Of a DNA stretch of 61,577 nt, positions 28,707 to 37,633 are shown in pieces. This DNA is from Burkholderiales bacterium (GTDB lineage: Bacteria > Pseudomonadota > Gammaproteobacteria > Burkholderiales > Burkholderiaceae_C), in the NCBI GenBank assembly GCA_026954015.1, contig JAIXLP010000044.1, forward strand, positions 14,106 through 75,682. Direction: 5' to 3'. Each line of letters opens with the position of its first letter. The stretch's first letter is position 1. The notes under the pieces were generated by a model, which was given only the letters and a program-made list of their open reading frames with translations, made no database searches and was not told the DNA's origin. A program made the position numbers and the translations under genes.

Positions 28707-29084
28707 TCAGGTCGTTGGCGGGTGCAACTGCGCGGCAGTATGCCAGTACACCTTGCCGTCCTCTTCGCTCAGGGACACTTTCACGAGCGGGCCGCGTCCC
28801 GGCCCGCCGACGCAGCAGCCGGTGTCGGGCTCGAACACCGCGCCGTGCGTGGCGCAGACGAGCAGTTCGCGGGCCGCGTCGAAGAAGTGGCCTTCGCGGT
28901 AGTCGAGCTCGGTCTGCACGTGCGTGCAGCGGTTGAGGTAGGCATGCGCCTGCCCGTGCCAGCGCACGGCAAACGCGCGCAGTTTCTCGCCGCGGTACAG
29001 CACCTCAAACGCGACGCCCGTGCCGCCCTCGGCCAGGTCGCCGCTGGCGCACAGGAAGATACGCTCGCCCGCCTCGTCCGCCAT
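28707..29084 (-). CDS. Rieske [2Fe-2S] domain protein
   Basis: Single-domain Rieske ferredoxin-like protein of 125 residues. The cluster ligands are Cys53 and His55 (CTH) and Cys77 and His80 (CATH), with the spacing of ferredoxin-type Rieske proteins. The ATG overlaps the stop of the HAD phosphatase gene (TGATG). It has no oxygenase partner nearby, so its electron-transfer partner is unknown; the rluC-HAD-Rieske-sppA order is, to my knowledge, common in this family. Confidence 0.88.
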   Translation of the reverse strand: MADEAGERIFLCASGDLAEGGTGVAFEVLYRGEKLRAFAVRWHGQAHAYLNRCTHVQTELDYREGHFFDAARELLVCATHGAVFEPDTGCCVGGPGRGPLVKVSLSEEDGKVYWHTAAQLHPPTT

Positions 29085-29749
29085 CACGCATGCTCCGCCA
29101 GCCAGGCGTCGAGCCGCGCCACCGTGGGCGCGACGAACAGCGGCGCGAGCGCGGCAAAGCCGTCGCTCGCGTGCGCGCCGTAGGCCACGCCCACGCTCGC
29201 GCACCCGGCGTTGCGCGCCATCTCCAGGTCGTGCGTGGTGTCGCCCACCATGAGCACGCGCTCGGGCGGCACGTCGAGCTCGGCCATGAGTTCGCTGAGC
29301 ATCAGCGGATCGGGCTTGCCCGCCGTCTCGTCGGCGGTGCGCGAGGCATCGAACACGCCGCGCAACTGCGCGCTGGCCAATGCGTGGTCCAGCCCCCGGC
29401 GGCTCTTGCCGGTGGCCACGGCCAGCAGGTGGCCGCTGGCCCGCAGGCGCTCAAGCATGGGCAGCACGCCATCGAACAGGCTCAGGTCGTCCTGGTGGCG
29501 CACGTAGCGCACGCGGTAGCGGTTGACGAGCTCGGGGTACAGCGCAGGCGCCACGTCGGGCGCGGCGCGCGCGAGCGCCTGCGGCAGGGCCATGCCGATG
29601 ACCCAGGCGGCGGCCTCGGGGCTGGGCACGGTGCCGCCCACGTCGCGCACCGCGTCCTGGATGCAGCGCACGATGAGCTGGGTGGAATCGAACAGCGTGC
29701 CGTCCCAGTCGAAGGCGATCAGGTCGAAGCGGCGGGCAGTGGCGGGCAT
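29084..29749 (-). CDS. HAD family phosphatase, phosphoglycolate-phosphatase-like
   Basis: HAD-superfamily hydrolase of 221 residues. Motif I is FDWDGTL with nucleophile Asp14 and acid Asp16, motif II is VATGKS, and motifs III and IV are GKPDP and MVGDTTHDLEMA. A helical cap follows motif I, so it is subclass I, like Gph. Substrate is not determined. Its first 31 bases overlap the 3' end of rluC in another frame, implying tight coupling. Confidence 0.87.
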   Translation of the reverse strand: MPATARRFDLIAFDWDGTLFDSTQLIVRCIQDAVRDVGGTVPSPEAAAWVIGMALPQALARAAPDVAPALYPELVNRYRVRYVRHQDDLSLFDGVLPMLERLRASGHLLAVATGKSRRGLDHALASAQLRGVFDASRTADETAGKPDPLMLSELMAELDVPPERVLMVGDTTHDLEMARNAGCASVGVAYGAHASDGFAALAPLFVAPTVARLDAWLAEHA

Positions 29750-30735
29750 GGCGGGGCAGCGTCCGTGTAAGCGGCGAGTTCGGGTGGCAGTTCGGCCTGC
29801 AGTTCGACGCGCTCGCCCGTCACCGGGTGATCAAGCTGCAGCCGCCACGCATGCAGGAACATGCGCGACAGGCCGAGCTTGCGCAGGCGTCGGTTGAGGT
29901 CGAAGTCGCCGTATTTTTCATCACCCACGATGGCGTGGCCCTGGCTGGCCAGGTGCACGCGGATCTGGTGCGTGCGCCCGGTCTTGATCGTCACCTCCAG
30001 CAGGCTCATCGCGGGCAGACCCTGCGCGTGGCGCGCGGCGAGCACGCTGCGCTGCCTGACCAGGGTGATGGCGCGCATGCCGTCCGGGTCCTCGGTCGTG
30101 GTGGTGCGCACGCGCCGCTCGCCGTCCGGCTGCAGGAATTTGTGCAGCGGCGCGTCGATCACCTTGAGCCGCGCCGGCCAGGTGCCGATGACCAGGGCCA
30201 GGTAGGTCTTGCCCGTCACGCGCTCGCGAAACTGCTGCTGCAGCGCGGTGAGCGCCGAGCGGCGCTTGGCGACCAGCAGAATGCCCGAGGTGTCGCGGTC
30301 GAGCCGGTGCACGAGTTCGAGGAATTTCGCCTCGGGGCGCGCGCGGCGCAGCTGCTCGATCACGCCAAAGCTCACGCCGCTGCCGCCGTGCACCGCCACG
30401 CCTGCGGGTTTGTTCAGGGCGATGAGCCAGTCGTCTTCGAGCAGGATGGGAAATTCGCGTGCCGGGGCGGCGGGCGGCGCGGCAGCCGCATCCGCCACGC
30501 GCACCGGGGGCAGGCGCACCTGGTCGCCCTCGGCCACGCGCGCGTCGGCGCGCGTGCGGCCCTTGTTGATGCGCACCTCGCCGCTGCGGATGATGCGGTA
30601 GACGTGCGTCTTGGGCACGCCCTTCAAGTGGCGCAGCAGAAAATTGTCCAGCCGCTGGCCGGCCGATTCGGCATCGACCGTGAGCTGGCGCGGCACGAGA
30701 GCCGCGGGCGCTTTGCCCCCTATAATGGCGTTCAC
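29719..30735 (-). CDS. rluC: Ribosomal large subunit pseudouridine synthase RluC
   Basis: Converts uridines 955, 2504 and 2580 of 23S rRNA (E. coli numbering) to pseudouridine. An N-terminal S4 domain (about residues 25-75, RLDNFLLRHLKGVPKTHVYRI) precedes the RluA-type catalytic domain with HRLDRDTSG (143-151), where Asp146 is the nucleophile. It appears to start at GTG 30735 (338 residues), leaving only the divergent rne leader upstream. The rne-rluC divergence is conserved across proteobacteria. Confidence 0.92.
   Translation of the reverse strand: MNAIIGGKAPAALVPRQLTVDAESAGQRLDNFLLRHLKGVPKTHVYRIIRSGEVRINKGRTRADARVAEGDQVRLPPVRVADAAAAPPAAPAREFPILLEDDWLIALNKPAGVAVHGGSGVSFGVIEQLRRARPEAKFLELVHRLDRDTSGILLVAKRRSALTALQQQFRERVTGKTYLALVIGTWPARLKVIDAPLHKFLQPDGERRVRTTTTEDPDGMRAITLVRQRSVLAARHAQGLPAMSLLEVTIKTGRTHQIRVHLASQGHAIVGDEKYGDFDLNRRLRKLGLSRMFLHAWRLQLDHPVTGERVELQAELPPELAAYTDAAPPCPPLPAAST
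30721..30726 (+). promoter_or_regulatory. Possible rne promoter, -10 element
   Basis: A perfect TATAAT, notable in this GC-rich sequence, lying inside the first codons of divergent rluC. Its start would be near 30733, giving rne a leader of about 537 bases. No clear -35 is visible. Confidence 0.4.
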
Positions 30736-31269
30736 CTGCGCGAAGCGTGTGTAAGTGGTTGAAGTGGCTGAAGTTTAGTGGCCACCAGCCCGACCGTCGC
30801 ACAGGCTGGTTGATGCCACCGGGCAGTGCGTGCCTTTGAAGCACACGGCACCCGGCGGACTGAAGCATCGAAACACAGCATACGGAATTCAGGCTGGCAG
30901 CCGCCCCCACCGGGCAAGGCGCCAGCGGATCAAAGCGAAATCATGTGGGTCGTCTTGGCGTGGATCGTGTCGCACTGGCGCGGGCTTGAGCCTGTGCCTT
31001 GCACGCTAAACATGCCTGCAGCGCCCATCTGGCGGGCGCTGGCAGCTTCTTTATTCGTAGTGAAGCACGCCCCGACCCGCCTCGCGTTCGTCCACGCCCC
31101 ACCACTGAGGCCACGCAGCTAAAGCGCTGCGGGCCGTGGTGCGCGCTGCGTTTCCACTGCGTTTCGATCGTTCAGTCCCGGCATTTGCGGCTTCGCTTGC
31201 GAAGCCTCCCGGGCCAGGCGTGGCAGCGTGCCGCGCGCAGGCCATTGCATGCAACGAAGGACACGCATC
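30736..31269 (+). promoter_or_regulatory. Long 5' leader region of rne
   Basis: A 534-base stretch without a credible gene. It holds several hairpins: CCAGCC/GGCTGG around 30786-30810; AGCGCCC/GGGCGCT near 31019-31042, followed by the A/T-rich TTCTTTATTCG; and GCTTCG/CGAAGC with a CTTG loop at 31190-31205. A short tandem repeat (GTGGTTGAA-GTGGCTGAA) lies near 30753. Enterobacterial rne has a long 5' UTR through which RNase E cuts its own message; this region could do the same, but the sequence is not recognisably homologous. Confidence 0.5.
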
Positions 31270-34116
31270 ATGAAACGGATGCTCATCAACGCCACGCAGC
31301 CCGAGGAGCGGCGGCTGGCGATCGTCGACGGCCAGAAGCTGCTCGACTACGAAATCGAGATCGAGGGGCGCGAACAACGCAAGGGCAACATCTACAAGGC
31401 GGTGGTCACGCGCGTGGAGCCGTCGCTGGAAGCCTGCTTCGTCGATTACGGCGAAGACCGCCACGGCTTCCTGCCATTCAAGGAAATCTCCAAGCAGTAC
31501 TTTGCCGAGGGCGTCTCGCCCAGCCAGGCCAAGATCCAGGAGGCGATCAAGGAAGGCCAGGAGCTGATCGTCCAGGTCGAGAAGGAAGAGCGCGGCAACA
31601 AGGGCGCGGCGCTCACGACCTTCGTCAGCCTGGCCGGGCGCTACGTGGTGCTCATGCCCAACAACCCGCGCGGCGGCGGCGTCTCGCGCCGCATCGAGGG
31701 CGAGGACCGCGCCGAGCTCAAGGAGGCGATGGACCAGCTCGAATACCCCAAGGGCATGAGCATCATCGCGCGCACCGCGGGCATAGGCCGCTCTGCCGCC
31801 GAGCTGCAGTGGGACCTGAACTACCTGCTGAAATTGTGGAACGCCATCGACGGCGCGGCCAAGGCGGGCAGGGGCGCCTTCCTGATCTACCAGGAGTCGA
31901 GCCTCGTGATCCGCGCGATCCGCGACTACTTCAGCGCCGACATCGGCGACATCCTGATCGACACCGACGACATCTACGAGCAGGCGCAGCAGTTCATGGC
32001 GCACGTGATGCCCGAGCATGCCGCGCGCGTCAAGCGCTACCGCGACGATGCACCGCTGTTCTCGCGCTTTCAGATCGAGCACCAGATCGAGTCGGCCTAC
32101 GCGCGCATGGTGACGCTGCCCTCGGGCGGCTCCATCGTCATCGACCACACCGAGGCGCTCGTGAGCGTGGACGTGAACTCGGCGCGCGCCATCAAGGGCA
32201 GCGACATCGAGGAAACCGCCACGCGCACCAACCTGGAGGCCGCTGACGAGGTGGCGCGCCAGATGCGCCTGCGCGACCTGGGCGGCCTGATCGTGATCGA
32301 CTTCATCGACATGGAGGAGAGCAAGAACCGCCGCGAGGTGGAAAACCGCCTGAGGGACGCCCTGCGCCAGGACCGCGCGCGCGTGCAGTTCGGCACGATC
32401 AGCAAGTTCGGCCTCATGGAGATGAGCCGCCAGCGCCTGAAGCCCGCGCTCTCCGAAGGCGCGCACATCCGCTGCCCGTTGTGCGACGGCACCGGCCACG
32501 TGCGCGATACCGAGGGCTTTGCGCTGCAGATGCTGCGCATGATCCAGGAAGAGTCGATGAAGGACAGCACCGCCGCCGTGCACTGCCAGGTGCCGGTGGA
32601 GGTGGCGAGCTTCCTGCTCAACGAAAAGCGCGCCGAGATCGCCAAGATCGAGCTGCGCCAGCGCATCTCGGTGGTGCTGATTCCCAACAAGTCGCTGGAG
32701 ACGCCGCACTACCAGCTCGAACGCCTCAAGCACGACGACCCGCGCCTGGACGACCTGCAGGCCAGCTACAAGATGGCCGACGTGCAGGAAGAGCCGACGC
32801 AGATCACGCGCCGCTCGCAGGAGCCCACGAACAAGCAGACGCCGGTCATCAAGGGCCTGCTGCCCGACGCGCCCGCGCCCATCGTCGCGCCCAAGCCTGC
32901 TCCCGCGCCGGTGCAGCCCGCGGCGCAGCGCCCGGCCCCGGCAGTCGCACCCGTGCAGCCCCCGGCACCCGAGCCCGGATTCCTCGCCTGGATCAAGAAC
33001 CTGCTGGGTCTGAGCGCGCCCGTGACACCCGCGGCCGTCGCTGCGCCCGTGGCCGCCCCGGCGCCCGAGGCCCCGGCGCGCGAAGAGCGCGGCGGCAGCC
33101 GCCGTGGCGGGCGCCGCGGCGGACAGCGCAGCGAACGCGGCGAAGCGCGCGACGCCAACGGCCAGGAGCGCCCGCGCCGCGAACCGCGTGAACCGCGTGA
33201 AGGCCGCGGCACCCGCGAGCGCGGCGAACGCACCTCCACGCCCCGCGCGCAGGACGGCGAGCGCGCCCAGACGACGGCCGACGCGGGTACCACCGAAAAC
33301 GGCAACGGCCAGGAGCGCACCGCGCGCAACGGCGAACGCAGCCGCCGCCGCGAGCCGCGCGAACGCCGCGACGCCCACGAGCAGACTGCCGCGCAACCGC
33401 AGGCCCCCGGCCAGGACGAGGCGCAGCCACCGTTCTCCGAGCAGGAAGCCCCGCGCACCAACGGCCTTGGTGAGAACGGCGCGGGCACCGAGCGCCGCGA
33501 ACGCCGCTCGCGCGACCGCTACGGGCGTGACCGCCACACGCGCGGCCCGCGCGCCGAGCAAGCCACCGAGCAGGAAGCCCTGCCCGTGCCCAACGCCGAC
33601 GACACGCCGGCCGACTTCGCGCCGTCGGACTTCCCGCCCACGCAACTGCTCGACGAGCCCGCGCCCGCGCCCACGCGCCGCAGCTACTTCGCCGCGCCCG
33701 AGCTGCAGATCGAGCCCGAGGCCACCGCGCCGGCCGACCTCGTGAGCGCCGAGGAGGAGGCGGACACCACGCCGATCGACATCACCGCGCCGCTGGAGCA
33801 GCCCCCCGCGCCGCCCGCCGTCACTGCGGTCGCCGAAACACCCGCGCCCGCGCCGCAACCGCCCGCGCGCGCCGAGCCGTTCGTGCTGCCGGTGCAGGCG
33901 CTCGTGGGCGTGGCTGAGGCCGGTGGCCTCACCTGGGTGCAGTCCGACGCCGAGAAGGTCGCGGCGGTGCAGGCCGCCATCGCCGCCGAGCCGCGCCCGA
34001 TCCACGTGCCGCGCGAGCGGCCCGCGCCGGTGGCGATCGACGAAAGCCCGCTGGTGCTCGTCGAGACGCGGCGCGACCTGAGCCAGGTGCAACTGCCGTT
34101 CGACGCCCAGCGCTAG
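31270..34116 (+). CDS. rne: Ribonuclease E
   Basis: Main endonuclease of mRNA decay and scaffold of the degradosome; 948 residues from the ATG with an AAGGA ribosome site. The S1 domain is near residues 35-120 ([23 protein letters not shown] is split across it), catalytic Asp301 and Asp344 lie in [12 protein letters not shown] and VIDFIDMEE, and the zinc link Cys402/Cys405 is CPLCDGTG. From about residue 530 the protein is a long disordered Ala/Pro/Arg/Glu-rich tail with [15 protein letters not shown] repeats, the expected RNA- and partner-binding scaffold. Confidence 0.96.
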   Translation: MKRMLINATQPEERRLAIVDGQKLLDYEIEIEGREQRKGNIYKAVVTRVEPSLEACFVDYGEDRHGFLPFKEISKQYFAEGVSPSQAKIQEAIKEGQELIVQVEKEERGNKGAALTTFVSLAGRYVVLMPNNPRGGGVSRRIEGEDRAELKEAMDQLEYPKGMSIIARTAGIGRSAAELQWDLNYLLKLWNAIDGAAKAGRGAFLIYQESSLVIRAIRDYFSADIGDILIDTDDIYEQAQQFMAHVMPEHAARVKRYRDDAPLFSRFQIEHQIESAYARMVTLPSGGSIVIDHTEALVSVDVNSARAIKGSDIEETATRTNLEAADEVARQMRLRDLGGLIVIDFIDMEESKNRREVENRLRDALRQDRARVQFGTISKFGLMEMSRQRLKPALSEGAHIRCPLCDGTGHVRDTEGFALQMLRMIQEESMKDSTAAVHCQVPVEVASFLLNEKRAEIAKIELRQRISVVLIPNKSLETPHYQLERLKHDDPRLDDLQASYKMADVQEEPTQITRRSQEPTNKQTPVIKGLLPDAPAPIVAPKPAPAPVQPAAQRPAPAVAPVQPPAPEPGFLAWIKNLLGLSAPVTPAAVAAPVAAPAPEAPAREERGGSRRGGRRGGQRSERGEARDANGQERPRREPREPREGRGTRERGERTSTPRAQDGERAQTTADAGTTENGNGQERTARNGERSRRREPRERRDAHEQTAAQPQAPGQDEAQPPFSEQEAPRTNGLGENGAGTERRERRSRDRYGRDRHTRGPRAEQATEQEALPVPNADDTPADFAPSDFPPTQLLDEPAPAPTRRSYFAAPELQIEPEATAPADLVSAEEEADTTPIDITAPLEQPPAPPAVTAVAETPAPAPQPPARAEPFVLPVQALVGVAEAGGLTWVQSDAEKVAAVQAAIAAEPRPIHVPRERPAPVAIDESPLVLVETRRDLSQVQLPFDAQR

Positions 34117-34132
34117 CCGGATACTTCACCAA

Positions 34133-34184
34133 CCATAGCTGCCAACGCTTGCCAGACAAGCGCTGACGCGGTATTTGGCTTGCA
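34133..34184 (+). repeat. Dispersed repeat copy 5 (after rne)
   Basis: Copy with head ACCATAGCTGCC, core ACGCTTG-CCAGA-CAAGCGCT and tail GACGCGGTATTTGGC. Here the head, not the tail, faces the preceding stop codon, and the hairpin could act on the rne transcript end. Confidence 0.65.
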
Positions 34185-34276
34185 ATTGGCCGGGCCCGCC
34201 CCCTCCGTGGCGGGCCCGTGCTTTCCAGCCCGGCGCACCCAAGGCGACAATGGCGGCTCACCACACCGCGCACGCC

Positions 34277-35056
34277 ATGCTGTTCCTGCTCTCGCCCGCC
34301 AAATCGCTCGACTACGACAGCGCCCTGCCCGCGGGCCTGCCGCACACGTTGCCCCAGTTTCTGCCGCAGACGCGCGAGCTCATCGCGGTGCTGCGCGAAA
34401 AGTCGCCCCCGCAGCTGGCGGCGCTGATGTCGATCAGCGACAAGCTCGCCGCGCTCAACGTCGCGCGCTACGCCGCCTTCAGCCCGCGCTTTACCGAGCG
34501 CAACGCGCGCCAGGCGGTGCTCGCGTTCAACGGCGACGTGTACGAAGGGCTGCAGGCGGCCACGCTCTCGGCGGACGACCTGCAGTGGGCGCAGCAGCAC
34601 GTCGCGATCCTGAGCGGGCTGTACGGCGTGCTCCGCCCGCTCGACCGCATGCAGCCCTACCGCCTGGAGATGGGCACGCGCCTGGCCACCGCGCACGGCG
34701 ACACCCTCTATGCGTTCTGGGGCCCACGCATCGCGCGCTACCTCGACGCACAGCTCGCGCACGAGGCCGACCCGGTGGTGGTCAATCTCGCGTCGCAGGA
34801 ATACTTCAGGTCGGTCGACCGCCAGGCGCTCGCGGCGCGCGTGGTCGAATGCGTGTTCGAGGACTACAAGGGCGGGCAGTACAAGATCATCAGCTTCTAC
34901 GCCAAGCGCGCGCGCGGCCTCATGGCGCGCTGGGCCATCACGCAGCGCGCCACCACGCCCGCGCAACTGCAGGGCTTCAACAGCGCGGGCTACGCCTTCG
35001 AACGCAAGGCCTCCACGCCCGAGCGCCTCGTGTTCCGCCGCAAGGTGGCCGCATGA
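34277..35056 (+). CDS. yaaA: YaaA (UPF0246) family protein
   Basis: Peroxide-stress protein of the YaaA/DUF328 family, 259 residues from [15 protein letters not shown], the family's invariant start. Conserved stretches are [13 protein letters not shown] and NLASQEYF, with [17 protein letters not shown] near the end. In E. coli YaaA binds DNA and limits iron-driven damage. The frame is open upstream but unconserved. The stop overlaps the dioxygenase start (ATGA). Confidence 0.93.
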   Translation: MLFLLSPAKSLDYDSALPAGLPHTLPQFLPQTRELIAVLREKSPPQLAALMSISDKLAALNVARYAAFSPRFTERNARQAVLAFNGDVYEGLQAATLSADDLQWAQQHVAILSGLYGVLRPLDRMQPYRLEMGTRLATAHGDTLYAFWGPRIARYLDAQLAHEADPVVVNLASQEYFRSVDRQALAARVVECVFEDYKGGQYKIISFYAKRARGLMARWAITQRATTPAQLQGFNSAGYAFERKASTPERLVFRRKVAA

Positions 35057-35907
35057 ACACGGGCCAGGCCGTCACCCAGGAGCTGCGCCAGTGGATCATC
35101 GCGCAGGCGGGTGCGGGCGTCACCGCGCCCGCGCTGATCGCCGCGATGTGCAAGTCCGGCTGGAGCGAAGACGTGGCCGTGGACGCGATCGAGCAGGTGC
35201 TGCGCGTGCACCTGGACCAGGTGGCCCGCGAGCGCGGCTGGCCGCCCGCCGTTCCCGTGCCCGAGCCGCCGCTGGACGACGCGCCGCTCTTCCTCGACGC
35301 GGGCGACCGGCAGGTCGAGGTGCTGATGTCCATGGCCGCGCCGCGCGTGGTGCTGTTCGGCGGCCTGCTCTCGGACGAGGAGTGCGCGGCGCTGATCGAT
35401 GCGGCGCGTCCGCGCCTGCAGCGTTCGCTCACCGTCAAAACGGACACTGGCGGCAGCGAGGTCAACAAGGAACGCACCAGCAACGGCATGTTCTTCGAGC
35501 GTGGCGAAACGCCGCTGATCGCACGCCTGGAAGAGCGCATCGCCCGCCTCGTGCGCTGGCCGGTGCGCAACGGCGAAGGCCTGCAGATCCTGCACTACCA
35601 GCCCGGCGCGCAATACAAGCCGCACTACGACTACTTCGACCCCGCGCAGGCGGGTACCCCGCGCATCCTCGCGCGTGGTGGCCAGCGCGTGGCCACGCTC
35701 GTGATCTACCTGAACAACCCCGCCAAGGGCGGCGGCACGACGTTTCCCGACGTGCACCTCGAAGTCGCGCCGCGCCAGGGCAACGCGGTGTTCTTCAGCT
35801 ACGAGCGCCCGCACCCCAGCACCCGCAGCCTGCACGGCGGCGCGCCCGTGATCGAGGGCGAGAAGTGGATCGCCACCAAATGGCTGCGCGAGCGTGAATT
35901 CAAGTGA
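35053..35907 (+). CDS. Prolyl-4-hydroxylase-like 2OG-Fe(II) dioxygenase
   Basis: 284-residue protein with a 2-oxoglutarate/Fe(II) oxygenase domain in its C-terminal two thirds. The iron ligands are His191 and Asp193 (PHYDYFD) and His261 (SLHGG), and Lys271 (GEKWIATKW) would bind 2-oxoglutarate. This is the prolyl-4-hydroxylase alpha-subunit layout; bacterial members can hydroxylate Pro in proteins such as EF-Tu. The N-terminal 70 residues include a helical part ([18 protein letters not shown]). Start overlaps the yaaA stop. Confidence 0.86.
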   Translation: MNTGQAVTQELRQWIIAQAGAGVTAPALIAAMCKSGWSEDVAVDAIEQVLRVHLDQVARERGWPPAVPVPEPPLDDAPLFLDAGDRQVEVLMSMAAPRVVLFGGLLSDEECAALIDAARPRLQRSLTVKTDTGGSEVNKERTSNGMFFERGETPLIARLEERIARLVRWPVRNGEGLQILHYQPGAQYKPHYDYFDPAQAGTPRILARGGQRVATLVIYLNNPAKGGGTTFPDVHLEVAPRQGNAVFFSYERPHPSTRSLHGGAPVIEGEKWIATKWLREREFK

Positions 35908-35910
35908 AGT

Positions 35911-35951
35911 GGGCCTCCAGCCCTTATCCAGCAAGCGCTGGCAGCGATCGT
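35911..35951 (-). repeat. Dispersed repeat copy 6 (before queF)
   Basis: On the minus strand: GATCGCTGCCAGCGCTTGC, then TGGATAAGGGCTGGAGGCCC. Its tail end lies four bases after the dioxygenase stop, and it fills the whole gap to queF. Confidence 0.65.
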
Positions 35952-35953
35952 TC

Positions 35954-36799
35954 ATGAACCAACTCTCCGAAGCACCGCTGGGCCACGCCACGGCCTGGCC
36001 CACGCATTTCGACGCCGCGCTGCTGTACCCCATCGCCCGCGCCCCGGCGCGCGCGGCCATCGGCATCGACGGCGCGCCGCCCTTCTTCGGCGCTGACCTC
36101 TGGAGCGCCTACGAGCTGTCGTGGCTGGATCCGCGCGGCAAGCCGCACGTGGCGATCGCGCACTTCACCGTGCCGTGCGAGACACCGCAGCTCATCGAGA
36201 GCAAGTCGCTCAAGCTCTACCTGGGCGGCTACAGCCAGACCGCCTTCGCCAGCGCCGACGCGGTGCGCGCGCGCCTGCGCGCCGATCTGAGCGCAGCCGT
36301 CTGGCGCGGCGCCGAGCACCCCGGCACGGTCGGCGTGCGGCTCGTCGAGCCCGACCAGTTCGAGCACGAACGCCTGCAGGAACTCCCGGGCCTGCTGCTC
36401 GACCGACTGCAGGTCGAATGCACGCACGGCGAGCCCGCGCCCGAGCTGCTCACCGCCGCATTCGACGAGGCGCCGGTGCAAGAGGTACTGACGAGCCACC
36501 TCTTCAAGAGCAACTGCCCGGTCACGGGTCAGCCCGACTGGGCCGACGTGCAGATCGCCTACAGCGGGCCGCAGATCGACCAGGCGGGGCTGCTGCGCTA
36601 CCTCGTGAGCTTTCGCAACCACCAGGGCTTTCACGAGCAGTGCGTGGAGCGCATCTTCATGGACCTCACCGCGCGCTGCCGCCCGATCAAGCTCACGGTG
36701 CTGGCGCGCTACACGCGCCGCGGCGGCATCGACATCAACCCGCTGCGCACCAGCCACCCGATGCAACTGCCGCCCAACGTGCGCACCGCGCGGCAGTAG
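35954..36799 (+). CDS. queF: NADPH-dependent 7-cyano-7-deazaguanine reductase QueF
   Basis: Reduces preQ0 to preQ1 in queuosine synthesis. It is the long bimodular form with 281 residues from [10 protein letters not shown]. The catalytic Cys188 is in [16 protein letters not shown] with Asp195 following, and the N-terminal module carries [12 protein letters not shown]. An in-frame ATG 20 codons upstream reads through the dispersed repeat and is rejected. Convergent with ribH, with only four bases between stops. Confidence 0.93.
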   Translation: MNQLSEAPLGHATAWPTHFDAALLYPIARAPARAAIGIDGAPPFFGADLWSAYELSWLDPRGKPHVAIAHFTVPCETPQLIESKSLKLYLGGYSQTAFASADAVRARLRADLSAAVWRGAEHPGTVGVRLVEPDQFEHERLQELPGLLLDRLQVECTHGEPAPELLTAAFDEAPVQEVLTSHLFKSNCPVTGQPDWADVQIAYSGPQIDQAGLLRYLVSFRNHQGFHEQCVERIFMDLTARCRPIKLTVLARYTRRGGIDINPLRTSHPMQLPPNVRTARQ

Positions 36800-36803
36800 C
36801 GCG

Positions 36804-37310
36804 TCAGGCTGCGGCGCGCCGCCCGCCCGGCACGCGCGCAAGCTGCGCCAGCGCGCCCAGGCAGGCGCGGGCCGCTTCCTCGCCCTTCTTCACGAAATGC
36901 GCGCGAAAGAACGCGCGGTGCTCATCGTGCTCGTGGAACTGGTGCGGCGTGAGCACCACGGAGAGCACGGGCACGCCGGTATCGAGCTGCACGCGCATCA
37001 GCGCATCGACCACGGTGCCCGCGACGAACTCGTGGCGGTAGATGCCGCCATCGACCACCAGCGCGCAGGCCACGATGGCGTCGAACTGGCCGCTGCGCGC
37101 CAGCGCCTGCGCGAGCAGCGGAATCTCGAACGCGCCCGGCACGTCGAAATGCGCCACGCGGTCCGCAGGCACGCCGCTTGCGGCCCAGGTGGCCACGGCC
37201 GCATCCCGCGCCTGGTGGACGATGTCGCCATGCCAGAGCGCGCAGACGAGCGCGAAGCGCGGCAGCGCCGCGCGAGGCAGGGAGGGGGAGGCTTCAGACA
37301 ACTGATTCAT
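36804..37310 (-). CDS. ribH: 6,7-dimethyl-8-ribityllumazine synthase, RibH2-like
   Basis: Forms lumazine from 5-amino-6-ribitylamino-uracil and dihydroxybutanone phosphate in riboflavin synthesis. The 168-residue sequence ([37 protein letters not shown]) is of the RibH2 kind, with Arg-His replacing the usual motif of standard RibH. GGAG six bases upstream fixes the ATG at 37310. It stands alone behind an FMN riboswitch, apart from other rib genes, suggesting an FMN-regulated extra copy. Confidence 0.9.
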   Translation of the reverse strand: MNQLSEASPSLPRAALPRFALVCALWHGDIVHQARDAAVATWAASGVPADRVAHFDVPGAFEIPLLAQALARSGQFDAIVACALVVDGGIYRHEFVAGTVVDALMRVQLDTGVPVLSVVLTPHQFHEHDEHRAFFRAHFVKKGEEAARACLGALAQLARVPGGRRAAA

Positions 37311-37392
37311 GGTGAACTCCAGAGGTGGAACATGAACCAGGGCGCGCACGCGTGGCCACCCCCGCGGCGCACCGCGGACGTGGCGTTACGCG

Positions 37393-37550
37393 CTCTCTTT
37401 CATCCGGACTATGACCGTCGGCCCTGGCATCGCACCAGGTCTGCTGACCCCCAACCACCCACCCCAAGGGCGGCAGTCAGGGCGCTCGCGGGCTCGCGCG
37501 GGCTGTCCCGCGCCTACCGCCGGTGGGGAATCGCACCCCGCCCTGAGAAC
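37393..37550 (-). promoter_or_regulatory. FMN riboswitch (RFN element) of ribH
   Basis: Minus-strand sequence matches the RFN consensus in order: CTCAGGGCGGGGTG, ATTCCCCACCGGCGGTA, GCCCGCGAGCG, GGTCAGCAGACCTGGTG, GATGCCAGGGCCGACGGT and [20 protein letters not shown] binding should repress ribH. No hairpin with a T tract lies between it and the ATG, so control is probably at translation. CCACCTC next to the ribosome site can pair with an upstream GGGGTGG. Confidence 0.95.
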
Positions 37551-37554
37551 GCTT

Positions 37555-37588
37555 CTGGCGCCGCGAACGGCGCCAGCGCGGCATTGTA
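37555..37588 (-). promoter_or_regulatory. Candidate ribH promoter and 5' cap hairpin
   Basis: A -10-like TACAAT at 37588-37583 is followed six bases later by a nine-pair hairpin with a TTCG loop (CTGGCGCCG/CGGCGCCAG, 37576-37555) just before the riboswitch. The RNA would start at the hairpin. No -35 is evident. Confidence 0.4.
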
Positions 37589-37633
37589 GAAGTGCACGCC
37601 CCCGGCTGCGCACGTGGCGCCGGATCGCCCTGC

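Noticed and set aside
30826..31122. 98-codon frame in the rne leader
   Set aside because: No ribosome site, no conserved-looking sequence; better explained as untranslated leader.
31051..34092. A 1013-codon minus-strand open frame antisense to rne
   Set aside because: Shadow of the GC-rich rne coding frame; no recognisable domain, while RNase E motifs are intact on the plus strand.
35954..37310. Identical N-termini MNQLSEA of convergent queF and ribH
   Set aside because: The codons differ at five of seven positions, so recent duplication is unlikely; treated as coincidence.
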